From JANNYA01 sp031422315 (GTDB lineage: Bacteria; Pseudomonadota; Gammaproteobacteria; Xanthomonadales; SZUA-5): a stretch of 64,000 nt of DNA. The notes beneath the pieces were generated by a model. The model ran no database searches. It was given only the letters and a program-made list of their open reading frames with translations, and was not told the origin of the DNA. Every line of letters starts with the position of its first letter. The first letter of the stretch is position 1. A program made the position numbers and the translations under genes. Below, piece after piece: positions 18,580 to 26,822 of this stretch. The DNA lies in NCBI GenBank assembly GCA_031422315.1, contig JANOQN010000056.1:62001-126000 (forward strand), in the 5' to 3' direction.

Positions 18580-20753
18580 ATTTTTTCCTGCGCGCTTTTC
18601 CAGTTTTTGCCTTTGCACTGCTGATTGCCTTCGCGTTGTATTTGGCCGGCAGCGGTGATGAAATCGGCCCGCGATTTGCGCCCTGGGCGCCGTGGTTAGT
18701 CGCCGCTGCGGGTTTGGCGCTCGGTGCGCTGCTCGGCATTTTGTGCAAGCGCGCGCTTGGGCTGTACCGGGAATGGCGCCAAGCTGCACCGGGCGCGGGT
18801 TTGCGGATTCGCTTGTTCGGCTTGCTACTGGTGCTGGCATTGCCGCCCTGGATTTTGCTGTACGGCTTCTCGCTGCGCTTTCTCAACAGCGCGATTGACA
18901 GCTGGTTTCGCGTCGAAGTCGAGCAAGCCTTAGAAGCCGCGCGCACCTTGGCGCAAGACGCGCTCGAGAACGATCAAACGCTGGCGAAAGATCGCGCCAA
19001 AGATATTGCCGCCGATGTTGCCGGCGCATTGGATGTGGACGCCGCGCTGCGCGAAGCGCTGGATCGCACCCGCGCACTCGCGGTAACCGTGGTCGATGCC
19101 AGAGGCGATGTAATCGCCAATGCCAGCGCTGACACCCGTTTTTTGTTCCCGCAGCGCCCGAGCCGGGCCGAGTTGGATGCCGCCGAGCTAACCCCGACCA
19201 GCGTGTTAGAAGGCGAGGGCAGCTCGGATTTATCGATGCGCGTGCTGGTGTCGATGTCAGGCACGCGTTATTTGCTGGCGCAGTTTGCCCCGAATCGCGA
19301 TTGGGTTACCAAATCCGACATCATCGAGCGCCAGCTCAGTGAATACAGCCGCTTTAAGTTTTTGCGCGGCGCACTAAAAACCACGCTGACGCTGGTGCTG
19401 AGCTTTGTGTTGCTGCTCGGCGCGTTGGCCGCACTGTATTTGGCATTTGCGATCTCCAGGCGGCTGGTGGCGCCGCTCACCGAACTAGTCGCGGCGAATC
19501 GCAAAGTAGCAGCGGGCGATTACAGCGTGCGGGTCGAGGAGCGCGGCGCAACCGAGTTGGCGCTACTTGCGCGCTCATTCAATCAAATGACCAGCGAGCT
19601 GGACGCGCTCAACGCGCAGGCTAGGCAAAGCTCAGATAAAGCGCAGCTGGAACGCCGCTTTTTGGAAAGCGTACTTGAGCGCATCCGCTCCGGCGTGTTG
19701 GTGGTGGAGGGCGATATTCTAAAAACTGCGAATATGGCGGCCAGCGAGCTGTTCGAGCTGCCGATCTCCCAGCTCAGCGGCCGCAGCCTGAGCACGATTG
19801 CGCTCGAATATCCGCGCCTGCAGCCGCTGATCAACGCGCTCAAACAGCAAAGCCTGACCGAAGCGCGCGAATGGCGCACTGAAATTGCGCTGGAATCTCC
19901 GCTCGGCAAGCAAATGCTGTTGCTGCGCGGTGCGAAATTGCCCGATGGCAGCGGGCAAGTGGTGATTGCTGATGACGAGTCAGACGTTGCACGCACGCAG
20001 CGCGAAAGCGCCTGGGGCGAAGTCGCACGCCGATTGGCGCACGAGATCAAAAACCCGCTTACACCGATTCAACTGGCCGCCGAGCGCTTGCGCCGTAAAT
20101 ATCTGGCGAGTCTGCCAGAGTCCGAACGCGACGTGCTAGACCGGGCAACCGACACCATCGTCTCGCAAGTTGAAGCGCTCAAAACCATGGTCAATGCGTT
20201 TAGCGATTACGCGCGTCCGCCGCAACTTGCCATGCACCCAGTCGCGATTGAGCCGCTGGCTCGGGAAGTCGCGGATTTGTACGCCAGCGATCCACAAGGC
20301 CTGCAATTTCATTTCGAATTTGAACGCAGGCCGGGCGGCAAAGCCTTGCCGAAAGTAAAAGCCGATTCAGGGCGTTTGCGCCAGCTGCTGCACAATCTGA
20401 TTAAAAATGCCCAAGAAGCCGGTTTGGAGACACGTGTAGAAGCGTCCAGCTCCGAGCCGCGACCGCGTGAAAACCCGCAAATCGACGTCTCCGGCAGCTT
20501 AAGCGCAGATGGCGATCGCAACTGGTACGAGCTATGTATTCGCGATTACGGCCCCGGCATTCCCGATGCGCTGCGTGAGCGATTGTTTGAGCCTTACACC
20601 ACCAGCAAATCCAAAGGCACTGGCCTAGGACTGGCGATTGTCAAAAAAATAGTCGAAGAGCATGGCGGGCAAATTCGCGCGGAAAATTGCCGAGCCGATG
20701 GCAAACTAAGCGGCACCATCATGCGGGTGCGGCTGCCGGTGAATGTGCTTTAG
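18576..20753 (+). CDS. ntrY: NtrY-like sensor histidine kinase
   Basis: ATG 18576, overlapping the DUF4390 stop by 4 bases, gives 725 residues; a longer frame from 18483 is unlikely. Three N-terminal hydrophobic segments (about 5-110) precede a periplasmic sensor region; a further TM at about 265-290 leads into HAMP ('SRRLVAPLTELVAANRKVAAGDY', quoted in part: RRLVAPLTEL), a PAS domain (about 375-470), HisKA with the phospho-acceptor in 'RLAHEIKNPLTPIQLA' (His near 488), and HATPase with 'NLIKNAQEAG', 'DYGPGIP' and 'GTGLGLAIV'. The usual partner ntrX is not downstream: the next gene faces the other way 16 bases on. Confidence 0.88.
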   Translation: MNFFLRAFPVFAFALLIAFALYLAGSGDEIGPRFAPWAPWLVAAAGLALGALLGILCKRALGLYREWRQAAPGAGLRIRLFGLLLVLALPPWILLYGFSLRFLNSAIDSWFRVEVEQALEAARTLAQDALENDQTLAKDRAKDIAADVAGALDVDAALREALDRTRALAVTVVDARGDVIANASADTRFLFPQRPSRAELDAAELTPTSVLEGEGSSDLSMRVLVSMSGTRYLLAQFAPNRDWVTKSDIIERQLSEYSRFKFLRGALKTTLTLVLSFVLLLGALAALYLAFAISRRLVAPLTELVAANRKVAAGDYSVRVEERGATELALLARSFNQMTSELDALNAQARQSSDKAQLERRFLESVLERIRSGVLVVEGDILKTANMAASELFELPISQLSGRSLSTIALEYPRLQPLINALKQQSLTEAREWRTEIALESPLGKQMLLLRGAKLPDGSGQVVIADDESDVARTQRESAWGEVARRLAHEIKNPLTPIQLAAERLRRKYLASLPESERDVLDRATDTIVSQVEALKTMVNAFSDYARPPQLAMHPVAIEPLAREVADLYASDPQGLQFHFEFERRPGGKALPKVKADSGRLRQLLHNLIKNAQEAGLETRVEASSSEPRPRENPQIDVSGSLSADGDRNWYELCIRDYGPGIPDALRERLFEPYTTSKSKGTGLGLAIVKKIVEEHGGQIRAENCRADGKLSGTIMRVRLPVNVL

Positions 20754-20769
20754 GCTGCAAGTTTGGGGT

Positions 20770-21363
20770 TTAGAAAAACCGCAAACCATTTTCAGTCAGC
20801 ACCGCGTGCAGCCGCTGATCCCAGGCTTCAACTGGAATTTGTTTGATACCCTGGCATTCAAAGGCAAGCCCCAATCGATAGGGTCGATCAGCACAAGCTG
20901 CCAGCGTACGGTCGTAAAAACCGCCGCCCTGGCCGAGCCTGAAACCCTGTGCATCAAAACCCAGTAGCGGCAGAATGATGAGGTCCAGCGCACTGGCATC
21001 CAGCTCGTCACTGCTTTGCGGGGGTGCGGGAATGGCAGCTGCGCCTGTGGAACCTGTGGCAGATTCTGTCGGTGGTAAAGGCGAAAAGCGCAGTGCGCCA
21101 GCTTCACAGCGCGGCCAATAAATGCTGGCTCCCAGTTGGATTAACGCGGCTTCAAGTGCGCTGGGTGATGCTTCTGAGCCAACAGGGTAGTAGCTGCCGA
21201 CTTTCAAAATGCAGTAGCTTGGCAGCTTGTTAAGTATGGATTGCGAGCAAATCGCTGACTGATCGGCTAGTTCGCGGCGCGTGCTTTCACTTTGCGCCGC
21301 GCGCGCACTCCGTAGTGTTTTGCGCAGCGCATTTTTTTGCTCCGATGCGCTTACGCTATGCAT
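20770..21363 (-). CDS. 5-formyltetrahydrofolate cyclo-ligase
   Basis: The 197-residue enzyme uses ATP to turn 5-formyl-THF into 5,10-methenyl-THF. Family features: a basic N-terminal helix ('EQKNALRKTLRSARAAQS'), 'VGSYYPVGSEASP' as the substrate loop, 'IYWPRCEAGALRF', and the C-terminal phosphate loop 'LGFDAQGFRLGQGGGFYDRTL' (quoted in part: RLGQGGGFYDRTL). It faces ntrY tail to tail with 16 bases between, and its start lies 6 bases downstream of the acyl-CoA dehydrogenase stop, so these two may share a transcript. Confidence 0.93.
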   Translation of the reverse strand: MHSVSASEQKNALRKTLRSARAAQSESTRRELADQSAICSQSILNKLPSYCILKVGSYYPVGSEASPSALEAALIQLGASIYWPRCEAGALRFSPLPPTESATGSTGAAAIPAPPQSSDELDASALDLIILPLLGFDAQGFRLGQGGGFYDRTLAACADRPYRLGLAFECQGIKQIPVEAWDQRLHAVLTENGLRFF

Positions 21364-21369
21364 GGGCGA

Positions 21370-22518
21370 CTAGCGCAGCCCAGTCTCCGCTCTGGCAATA
21401 ATCATGCGCTGGATTTCACTGGTGCCTTCATAAATTTCGGTGATTTTCGCATCGCGGAAATAGCGCTCGACCGGCATTTCTTTGCTGTAGCCCATGCCGC
21501 CGTGGATCTGTACCGACTGGTGCGTGATGTACATCGCCGCTTCCGACGCTGTCAATTTGGCAATGCTGGCTTCACGTCCGAACGGCTGATTGTTTTGCTT
21601 GAGCCATGCGGCTTTCAAGGTCAGCAATTCAGCGGCATCAAGTCGACATTTCATATCGGCAATCTTCTGTTGAATCATCTGAAAACTGCCGATGGCTTGG
21701 CCGAAGGATTTGCGATCTTTACTGTAGCTTACGGCGGCGTCATAAGCTGCGCGCGCAATGCCAATCGCCTGCGAGGCAATGCCGATACGGCCGGCGTCCA
21801 ACACGCTCATCGCGACTTTGAAGCCAGCGCCCACGTCACCCAACACGCAATCCGCGCCAGCGTGGTAGTCAGTGAATTCAATCGAGCAGGTGGCGGAAGC
21901 GCGAATGCCGAGCTTCGGCTCATGCTTGCCACGGCTAAAGCCGGGCTTTCTGGTGTCAATCAAAAACGCGGTGATGCCTTTCGCGCCTTTGTCAGGATCG
22001 GTCATGCAAAACGCGACCATGCGCTGCGCCACTGGGCCTGAAGTGATCCAGCATTTCGAGCCGTTGATAATGTAGCCGCCATCAGCTTGTTTGACTGCGC
22101 GTACTTTCATGGCTGAAGCGTCGGATCCGCTGTGTGGCTCGGTTAGCGCGTAAGCGCCAATTTCTTGGCCGGATGCGATAGGTACAACCCAAGCTTGTTT
22201 TTGCGCTTCGGTGCCGAATTTTAAAATGCCGTTGCAGTACAGCGAATTATTGACGCTGACAATGGTGCCGTGGCTGGCATCTGCTGCGCTAATTTCAATC
22301 ATCGCCAGCACGTAGCTGATGGTGTCTAACCCCGAGCCGCCATAAGTATCCGGCACTTCGATGCCCATAAAGCCCAGCTCGCCCGCGCGCTTCATGGTGG
22401 CGAGCGGAAATTCACCGCTTTCATCGTGCGCTGCTGCAATCGGGGCGATTTCTTCACGGGCAAATTTGCGCGCCGCGTCTTGAATCGCTATTTGGTCATC
22501 GCTTAAACGAAAGTCCAT
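21370..22518 (-). CDS. Acyl-CoA dehydrogenase, short/branched-chain type
   Basis: The 382-residue FAD enzyme oxidises acyl-CoA to the 2-enoyl-CoA. It carries both family signatures: 'GAYALTEPHSGSDASAMK' and, near the C-terminus, 'QIHGGMGYSKEMPVERYFRD' followed by 'ITEIYEGTSEIQRMIIAR'. The Glu in 'YEGTSEIQ' is at the catalytic-base position of short-chain (butyryl-CoA-like) enzymes. The length is typical. No other beta-oxidation gene or electron-transfer flavoprotein gene is in the window, so the precise substrate is open. Confidence 0.93.
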   Translation of the reverse strand: MDFRLSDDQIAIQDAARKFAREEIAPIAAAHDESGEFPLATMKRAGELGFMGIEVPDTYGGSGLDTISYVLAMIEISAADASHGTIVSVNNSLYCNGILKFGTEAQKQAWVVPIASGQEIGAYALTEPHSGSDASAMKVRAVKQADGGYIINGSKCWITSGPVAQRMVAFCMTDPDKGAKGITAFLIDTRKPGFSRGKHEPKLGIRASATCSIEFTDYHAGADCVLGDVGAGFKVAMSVLDAGRIGIASQAIGIARAAYDAAVSYSKDRKSFGQAIGSFQMIQQKIADMKCRLDAAELLTLKAAWLKQNNQPFGREASIAKLTASEAAMYITHQSVQIHGGMGYSKEMPVERYFRDAKITEIYEGTSEIQRMIIARAETGLR

Positions 22519-22639
22519 GTGAATGCCTTTGAAGTAGTAGGTGAGTTAGTCAGAAGAACAGGATGAAAAGTGTGCCCGAACACTAGCGCGCAGCGCTAAA
22601 GCTCGCAAGTCAAAGCCGATAAATAAGTTGGCCATATGA

Positions 22640-24007
22640 TTAAAGCCCGAGTAAAAACGCCTCAAGCGCCGCCCGATCTTTTTCGTTGGACATGCGAAAG
22701 CGCTCTTTGGCTGGACCTGCTTCGCCGTCATGCCACAAAATAGCCTCTGCCACTCCGCGCGCGCGGCCATCGTGCAACAGCAATAAATGCCCGTTGACGG
22801 TTTCAATCAAGCCTAAACCCCACAGCGGCGCAGTGCGCCATTCGCTGACGCTGGCAGAAAATTCCGGACGTCCATCTGCCAAGCCCGGTCCCATATCGTG
22901 CAGCAATAAATCGGTGTAGGCGGAAAAGCTTTGCTCGCTAAGGAAGCTCAATTCATGCGCGCCGGTTTTGAGCGTTGATAGATGGCAGCCAACGCAGCCA
23001 AACTCATCAAATAGCTTTTGGCCCCGCGCGCGCAAGGGCGTCAGTTCGGCAGGCTGTGGCACACCGAGCATTTGCACGTACTGCGTTAGCTTGTCTAAAA
23101 ATACGTCAGACAGCTCTGGGCTGCCACCTGTGACTGCGGCCTGACACTTGTGCTGCGCGTCTGGGCAGTTTTGCGCCGGATTCAAGCGCGAACTGAGGCC
23201 AATATCGCCAATCGCCGCATCCGAATTTTGCTCAAGCAAGGAAGTAACGCCCGCTTTCCAGCCAAAGCGCCCAAGTTTCAGCGCCTTGTGTTCGAGCGAG
23301 TAAACCTGATTTGCGCGCCCAGAAATGCCGTCCTTATTCGCATCATTAGGATCGCTCAAGGCGAGCAACGTGGCGTCGGTTAGCGCGTCAAATAAGCCAG
23401 TGCCAAAAACGGCGGGCGCAGAACGCAATGATGTCAAAAGCCGCTTTGGCAGCTCGCCGAAAGCCGGTTCAGATATTTCAATCATCGGTTTGCGCAGACT
23501 AAATGCAGTGCCGTCATGATATTTGCCAGCAATTTCTTGCCAGCGCAGCGTGAGCTTAGCTTCCGGGAAAACGCCAGGGATAGCACGATCGTTGATTTGC
23601 GTGCCGTAACCCGGAACTGGTCTGGGGCCGCCGTGCGCGTCAGTGCCAGGAATACTGATGCGCAGCAGTTGGCTGTTAAATGCGATTTCGCCGTCAATCG
23701 GCGGGCGGCCTCGGCCGTCGCGGGTGTGGCAGCCAGAGCACGAAACGCGATTGAAAGTCGGTCCAAGTCCGTCAAAACCCACGGCAGAGGCCGGCGCTAC
23801 CGTCCAATTGGTATTGAACAGCCGATTGCCGAAACTAAAAATGCGCAGCTCATCAGGGCTGAGGGCAGGTGCTGGGCGGGCGAAGGCGTCGCGATTGCGT
23901 TCGCTGTGCATAAAAAGAGGTTGGGCGTGGGCGAATGTGATGGTCAGTAAAAAAACGAAGCCGACGAAAAATATAAACGGACGCAACTTAAATGTTTGGC
24001 TCGTCAT
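22640..24007 (-). CDS. Di-haem oxidoreductase family protein (DHOR/DUF1111, putative peroxidase)
   Basis: ATG 24007 gives 455 residues with a signal peptide (about 7-28, 'FIFFVGFVFLLTITFAHA'). Two c-type haem sites are visible: C90-SG-C93-H94 ('CSGCHTRDG') and C338-VG-C341-H342 ('CVGCHLS'). The family occurs in the periplasm and is related to bacterial cytochrome c peroxidases; an exact reaction is not known. A longer frame from 24133 exists, but its first 42 codons are read through a palindromic repeat and hide the signal peptide. The chosen ATG and its Shine-Dalgarno-like AGGCGGG lie inside that repeat. TTG 23986 is a weaker alternative. Confidence 0.85.
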   Translation of the reverse strand: MTSQTFKLRPFIFFVGFVFLLTITFAHAQPLFMHSERNRDAFARPAPALSPDELRIFSFGNRLFNTNWTVAPASAVGFDGLGPTFNRVSCSGCHTRDGRGRPPIDGEIAFNSQLLRISIPGTDAHGGPRPVPGYGTQINDRAIPGVFPEAKLTLRWQEIAGKYHDGTAFSLRKPMIEISEPAFGELPKRLLTSLRSAPAVFGTGLFDALTDATLLALSDPNDANKDGISGRANQVYSLEHKALKLGRFGWKAGVTSLLEQNSDAAIGDIGLSSRLNPAQNCPDAQHKCQAAVTGGSPELSDVFLDKLTQYVQMLGVPQPAELTPLRARGQKLFDEFGCVGCHLSTLKTGAHELSFLSEQSFSAYTDLLLHDMGPGLADGRPEFSASVSEWRTAPLWGLGLIETVNGHLLLLHDGRARGVAEAILWHDGEAGPAKERFRMSNEKDRAALEAFLLGL

Positions 24008-24093
24008 TCCCGCGAAGGCGGGAATCCAGGTTCCACAAACGTTCGATTGAGTTCTGACACCTGTTCTGGATCCCCGCCTTCGCGGGGATGACG
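24002..24093. repeat. 92-bp REPIN-like palindromic repeat, copy A (dRS3-like core)
   Basis: The element starts CGTCATTCCCGCG and ends CGCGGGGATGACG; the two 28-base arms are near-complements, and each arm is itself a small hairpin. The left arm contains ATTCCC-8 nt-GGGAAT, the same layout as the neisserial dRS3 repeat. A second copy of exactly the same length is at 49962-50053. The arms are almost identical between copies and the centre has diverged, as expected for structured mobile repeats of the REPIN/MITE type. Here it overlaps the 5' end of the di-haem oxidoreductase gene. Confidence 0.88.
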
Positions 24094-24190
24094 AGGTATC
24101 ACGGGAATGAGGCAGTGATAGAGGCTTTTGCATGTGCGTAGCTTAAAATCCAATGCGTCGATGCCGTGCATTCCCGCTAGCGAAAGGCAA

Positions 24191-24637
24191 CTACTCAATC
24201 GCAATTATCACCGCGGCCCGCTGCGAGTGCCAGGTAATCGGAATCACAAAAGCGCGCAAATCCTTGGGCAAGCGAACCGTTTCTAGCGCTCCAGCAATCA
24301 CCACTGGCACCGAGATCATAAATTCTGAGCCAAACTCTGCGCGTGCGTTGCCGGCGATGGTGTTGGCGATTTCGCCGACTAAATCCAGGCGCATATCATG
24401 GGTTACGTCGCGCTCGCCCATATTGATCAGCACGCTGCGCAGCATGTTAGTTGGCGCGGTAAAATAGACCACGCCTTTGCGGCCGCCTGATATGCCAATA
24501 ATGCCGGTCATATCGTAGTGCAGCGTTTCGTTGGTTTCTGACAAATACGGCGTGCCAATGTCCGCGTTTAGGCGGGTGGTTTGCACAAAATACTTGATTG
24601 CGCCATCAATAAAAACTTTGAGTTTGGTTTCATCCAT
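24191..24637 (-). CDS. CheX-like phosphatase
   Basis: A 148-residue protein of the CheC/CheX/FliY class, which dephosphorylates CheY-type regulators. The single active-site pattern ExxN is present as 'GEIANTIAGNA' with E89 and N92 (CheX has one such site, CheC two). The rest fits the CheX fold ('TGIIGISGGRKGVVYF', then 'FMISVPVVIAG'). It overlaps the CheY gene by 8 bases and ends the three-gene unit kinase-CheY-CheX. No flagellar or receptor genes are nearby. Confidence 0.85.
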   Translation of the reverse strand: MDETKLKVFIDGAIKYFVQTTRLNADIGTPYLSETNETLHYDMTGIIGISGGRKGVVYFTAPTNMLRSVLINMGERDVTHDMRLDLVGEIANTIAGNARAEFGSEFMISVPVVIAGALETVRLPKDLRAFVIPITWHSQRAAVIIAIE

Positions 24638-25022
24638 GGTGCAAACCCATCTCCTGTGCGCCGCGAATCAACTCTTTCATCGCGTCGTTTAGTTCACGAT
24701 CGGAAAATGGCTTGCACAAAAACCCGTGCGCGCCTTGTTTGAGCGCCTCAATCGCGGTGGCTTTATCGGCCAGCGCGGAAATAACCAGCACCAGCGAATC
24801 ATTGCGTAGCTTGAGCACTTCACGAATGCATTGAATGCCGTCCATTTCCGGCATGGTGATATCCATGGTGACCAGATCGGGGCGGAATTTGGCAAACATT
24901 GACACCGCTTCACGGCCGTTTTTTGCGGTGCCAACCACTTCAACGTTGGCGACATGAATCGTCCGGGATATTTTATTTCGAATGACGTTGCTATCGTCAA
25001 CCACAAGAAGTTTGAGAGGCAT
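24630..25022 (-). CDS. CheY-like single-domain response regulator
   Basis: A 130-residue receiver domain with no output domain. The acidic pocket is D9 and D10 ('VVDDSNVIR'), the phospho-acceptor is D54 ('TMDITMPEMDG'), and the switch residues are S82 ('VISALAD') and K104 ('CKPF'). It lies 3 bases after the kinase gene and overlaps cheX, so the three are almost certainly one operon. It probably takes phosphate from the upstream CheA-like kinase and is reset by the CheX phosphatase. Its target is not in the window. Confidence 0.93.
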   Translation of the reverse strand: MPLKLLVVDDSNVIRNKISRTIHVANVEVVGTAKNGREAVSMFAKFRPDLVTMDITMPEMDGIQCIREVLKLRNDSLVLVISALADKATAIEALKQGAHGFLCKPFSDRELNDAMKELIRGAQEMGLHHG

Positions 25023-25025
25023 GAA

Positions 25026-26666
25026 TTACACCGAAGGCAGCAAAATTTTGAATTGAGTGCCCTTGTTCGGGGCGGTTCCTAGGCGAATTTGGCCTTTCGC
25101 AGTTTGTACGCGATCACGCACTAAATTGAGGCCCACACCGCGCCCCGCATCTTCACTGACTTGCGCGGCGGTCGAAAAATCGCTCTCAAAAATAAGTGTA
25201 AGCAGCTGTTTGCTGTCCCATTTTTTCGCCTCTTCGGCAGATAGGCGGCCTTTTTTGATCGCGGTGGCGCGCAGTTTTTCAGCATCAATGCCGCCGCCAT
25301 CATCTCTAAAGGTTAGCTCGTATCCGGCCGGCGTGGTCATAAAGCTGGCAACTAAAATACCCTGTTCGGCTTTGCCGAGCGCCTTTCGCGTGGCGGGCAA
25401 TTCAATGCCGTGTACGACCGAATTGCGCACGAACTGCACCAGCGCATCGTTGACTAGCCGCACGTAGCCAGGCGGCACGCGGCCAGGCTCTAAACCTTCG
25501 CCGACAAACTTGGCAGATTTGCCCTGGCGCCGCGCTAGGCTGTCGGTGAACTCTTTCAGCGGCTCAATAAACGGCGCGGGTGCGGTGCTTAAATTGCGAG
25601 CTGGTGATTCGTCTTCATCATCACCGCCCATCGCTGAGCGCACTTGGCTCAAGCGATTTAACAGCATCCGCACGGAGTCAAGCTGAGTGAATAGTTCTTC
25701 GAGTTTGACAGTAAAGGGCAGGAAATCGTTGCCCGTCAGCGATGGCTTAGAACGCAGCTCTGTAAGGATCGATTCAAGCTCATGCGTGGCGGATTGGAAA
25801 CTCTTTAAACCGAGCGCGCCACTTTCGCCTTTGACGGAGTGAATCCAGCCAAAAATCTGATTGACCTTTTCTTTGAACTCGCCCGAGGTAACCGACTGGC
25901 GGCGCAGCGATTCGTTGATGCGCTCCAAGGATTCCTGCGCGCGCTGCATAAACCCGCGCAGCACGCGCGGCTCTACGTGCAGCAGCTCGACCAGCATATC
26001 CATTTGCGCCTGCGTGCGTTCCTGGCTTTCGCGCAGCTCTTGCTCAAGCAAAACCCGCTTGCTGATGTCACTTACCGTCACTAGCAAATGCGATAGCTTG
26101 CCGGACACAAACACGCGCTTAAATTTAAAGCCCAGATACTTGGTTTCAAACGCGCCATGGCCGTCATCAAAATTCAGTTCGACCACATCTAGCGGATTCA
26201 AATCCTGCACGAGCCGCTCGTTAACGCGCTCGCCGAACAGCAGTTCGAGATAGTCTTTCGCGGTGCGGGCGATTTTCTCTGGCACTAAATTGCGCAAAAT
26301 ATCGAAGAAATTCTCGTTTGCGATAGCATCACGCGAAAACATGCGTAGCAATGCTTTGGAATGCTGCTCGCCGATTTCAAATTCTTTGTTGAGCAAAAAC
26401 AAACCATCCCCAACGGCGGAAAGAATGTTTTCCGACTCCTGGCGGCTGCGCATCGAAGCAATTTCTTGGCTTCCGATCTCATTAATCATTTTTCGGATCG
26501 CAAATACCAAAACCGCTGCCGCCGCTGCTAGCATCACTGCTACAACAACGCGCCAAGGCATCGGCGAGCTAATCAGTACTAGGCCCAGCGTGATGAACAA
26601 AATAACGCCGACGACCACCCCTGTGAGGGTCAGAAAACGTTGCATGGGGCTTAGTTTGTCGAGCAT
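25026..26666 (-). CDS. Membrane-bound CheA-like histidine kinase with PAS and Hpt domains
   Basis: The 546-residue protein has two N-terminal transmembrane helices (about 11-33 and 38-57), a PAS domain (about 75-200), a short coiled coil (about 204-230), an Hpt domain with phospho-acceptor H276 in 'HSVKGESG', and a CheA-type ATPase domain: N box 'RNSVVHGIE' (N415), G1 'DDGGGI' (455-460) and G2 'GRGVGL' (509-514). Unlike CheA it has no P2 docking domain and ends straight after the ATPase, without the CheW-like P5 domain. It should therefore not need chemoreceptors, and may sense through its membrane or PAS part. It heads the kinase-CheY-CheX operon. The 156 bases to the divergent pip gene hold the likely promoters. 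Confidence 0.85.
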   Translation of the reverse strand: MLDKLSPMQRFLTLTGVVVGVILFITLGLVLISSPMPWRVVVAVMLAAAAAVLVFAIRKMINEIGSQEIASMRSRQESENILSAVGDGLFLLNKEFEIGEQHSKALLRMFSRDAIANENFFDILRNLVPEKIARTAKDYLELLFGERVNERLVQDLNPLDVVELNFDDGHGAFETKYLGFKFKRVFVSGKLSHLLVTVSDISKRVLLEQELRESQERTQAQMDMLVELLHVEPRVLRGFMQRAQESLERINESLRRQSVTSGEFKEKVNQIFGWIHSVKGESGALGLKSFQSATHELESILTELRSKPSLTGNDFLPFTVKLEELFTQLDSVRMLLNRLSQVRSAMGGDDEDESPARNLSTAPAPFIEPLKEFTDSLARRQGKSAKFVGEGLEPGRVPPGYVRLVNDALVQFVRNSVVHGIELPATRKALGKAEQGILVASFMTTPAGYELTFRDDGGGIDAEKLRATAIKKGRLSAEEAKKWDSKQLLTLIFESDFSTAAQVSEDAGRGVGLNLVRDRVQTAKGQIRLGTAPNKGTQFKILLPSV

Positions 26667-26822
26667 CAGCGGACTCCAATAAAGCGGAACTTAGAAAACG
26701 GTACTTGAACTATCACCAGCGGCGCGCACAGAACCGCTATTCTTACGTAACGCAGAGCAATTTGGCGAATTTTTTTTCACCTATTGTTCTGAACAGACCG
26801 CAACTTCCTTAGACGATAAATT

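Noticed and set aside
20754..20769. Possible ntrX remnant after ntrY
   Set aside because: Only 16 bases separate ntrY from the convergent folate gene; nothing resembling a receiver domain is there.
21337..22041. 234-codon frame on the + strand opposite the acyl-CoA dehydrogenase
   Set aside because: Antisense shadow of a complete gene with both family signatures; long antisense frames are common here.
24008..24133. 42-codon upstream extension of the di-haem oxidoreductase
   Set aside because: It is read through the palindromic repeat and would bury the signal peptide.
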